A stretch of DNA of 64,000 nt from Lutraria lutraria (lineage: Eukaryota; Mollusca; Bivalvia; Venerida; Mactridae), in the NCBI GenBank assembly GCA_964023205.1, contig OZ026840.1, positions 29,888,064-29,952,063 on the forward strand, written 5' to 3'. Numbering within the stretch: the stretch's first letter is position 1; each line of letters opens with the position of its first letter. The notes beneath the pieces are model-generated. The model did not search any database, was not told where the DNA came from, and was given only the letters and a program-made list of their open reading frames with translations. Position numbers and translations under genes: made by a program. This document shows positions 62,542 to 64,000 of the stretch, one piece after another.

Positions 62542-64000
62542 TAGTAACAGCTGACTGAGTGCTTAAAGCCGTAAACATATAAACGTCATATAGACTACAA
62601 ACTTCCATTGGAAACTAAAATTAATGATGATTAATAGATTTACACTTTGTACAGTATCATTGTTATACCAGTTTGAACAACACACATGCTTATTTTGTAA
62701 CAGATGGTACATTACTATTAATACAATGCACTGTTTTCTGTGCATTATTGTTTTTTTCTGATTGTATTTTTATTTATCATTAACAACTCATAAAACATGA
62801 GGTATTTATTGCTTGCATTTGTCATAATACTAATGTGAATAAAGGTATAAAATATATAGTTGTTTGTTTATTTTTTTTTCATTAACAAATGACAGGATTA
62901 AATATCAAGGAGCTTGTGCAGTTGATTTTGTTATAAGGTTACTGGATAAATATGTTATGCCCTAAAAAGTTGTGAATTTTTCTTGTACTAGATGTTAATT
63001 TAATATTTTGCAATTGATGAGTTGTTTTTAAGTTCGGGGTGATATTTTATATATTTCAGTAAATTTTTGGGTTAATCAAATTAAAAGCGGAGTTACTCTA
63101 ATCAATCCGTCTGTGTTGTTATAAACATAAGCTATGTCTTAACTATGATTACTTGTCTGATAGCTTGATAGCTTGTCGCATAATTTTAAAAGATAGTTGC
63201 TAAACTGCAAATTGCTATAAAAGCAAGTGGCAGGGTATTACGATAAAAGCGACAAAGTTGAACAATGGACATTTTTAACACCTGTTAGGGTCTCAGCTCC
63301 CAGAGGTCTTTGCGATCGGATTAACACCTACAATTTTTATTGGTCAATCTATCATAAGCATTTTGTAACAGTGTTTTTCATTGGGTACCTACTATTTCGG
63401 TCTTTTGATGAAGGTTGTGTCCTTCCTCCAAGAAGTCACTCTTGATTCAGACTTCTATGTTTTAACATCTGTTTTAAATAAATTTGAGGAAAGGACACAC
63501 TTCTTGATTATTTTTAGGTAAGAAACTTTGCTATACTTTGTTAAATGTTTTACCAGTATTTTACTTTGAAATTGAATATGTTTATTAATTTATAAGATTC
63601 TTATTGAAAAACTGAATATTGAAAATTGTATATTTTTGTATAAAAAATGGATATACATGTATATAGTTGTGTGCATAGCGTTTAGGTTCTATTGATGAAT
63701 AGTATCTTGTTTCTGTAACTTCTTTATCAAACAGTATGGAATTGTATTTGAAGTCCTTGGATTTGAGAAATTTATTAAGAGACCTGTTTCACATAGCACG
63801 CAATATGCTTTTCGGTAATTCTTTCGGGTTCATTATTCACTTTAGAGTAATTTTATATCTTAGCGTTATGAGAACCAGGAAATGAAAGCTAAACTAAAGC
63901 AAAAATTATTTCAATCAATGTTTTTGTCTGATATTCTGTATTCCATGCTGTTTGACATGATGACATGTATGTATACTTATTACTGATAGACTTTTGTAAT
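62542..64000. other. Intergenic, no gene seen
   Basis: AT-rich with a possible plus-strand AATAAA near 62840. A 72-codon open frame at 63227-63445 has no start context, domain or homology I recognise. Confidence 0.45.

Noticed and set aside
1..64000. A new defence, secretion or biosynthetic gene cluster
   Set aside because: The three genes are conserved single-copy metazoan genes with unrelated roles, and the remaining sequence is repeats without coding signal.

Overview
This is an AT-rich, intron-rich animal genome window. Three conserved metazoan genes can be rebuilt exon by exon from splice sites, reading-frame phase and protein similarity recalled from known families. The dense carpet of short inverted-repeat transposons, tRNA-derived SINEs and a 'hairpin-ending' interspersed repeat suggests a marine bivalve mollusc. 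That placement is an inference; the sequence carries no species-specific marker.

Layout. (1) 14195 to 1050, minus strand: a PIP5KL1-type phosphatidylinositol phosphate kinase, ten coding exons, predicted 473 aa. A candidate non-coding 5' exon lies near 20433. (2) 20827 to 27789, plus strand: HENMT1, the 2'-O-methyltransferase that caps piRNA 3' ends, seven coding exons, predicted 509 aa. It is head-to-head with gene 1, so roughly 20560-20826 is probably a shared promoter. (3) 52393 to 31007, minus strand: GMPPA, the regulatory alpha subunit of GDP-mannose pyrophosphorylase, eleven coding exons, predicted 423 aa. It converges with HENMT1, and its 3' UTR probably reaches a poly(A) signal near 28970. 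Every junction listed has GT donor/AG acceptor dinucleotides and a matching phase.

52394 to 64000 has no gene I can support. It holds a 2.05-kb array of about 55 copies of a 37-bp unit, SINEs, palindromic elements and one weak candidate terminal exon. A second, unrelated array of about 31 copies, also with a 37-bp unit, sits in the intron between GMPPA exons 9 and 10.

The introns are filled with miniature inverted-repeat elements of at least ten families. The best defined are a 364-bp element with an exact 8-bp target duplication (hAT-like), a 1.14-kb element flanked by TTAA (piggyBac/Kolobok-like), a TA-flanked 614-bp element, and a 78-bp near-perfect palindrome present in three full copies, one nested in another transposon. 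The three genes do not form a pathway; they are ordinary neighbours. I found no new enzymatic or defence system. The noteworthy content is the repeat biology and some gene-structure details.
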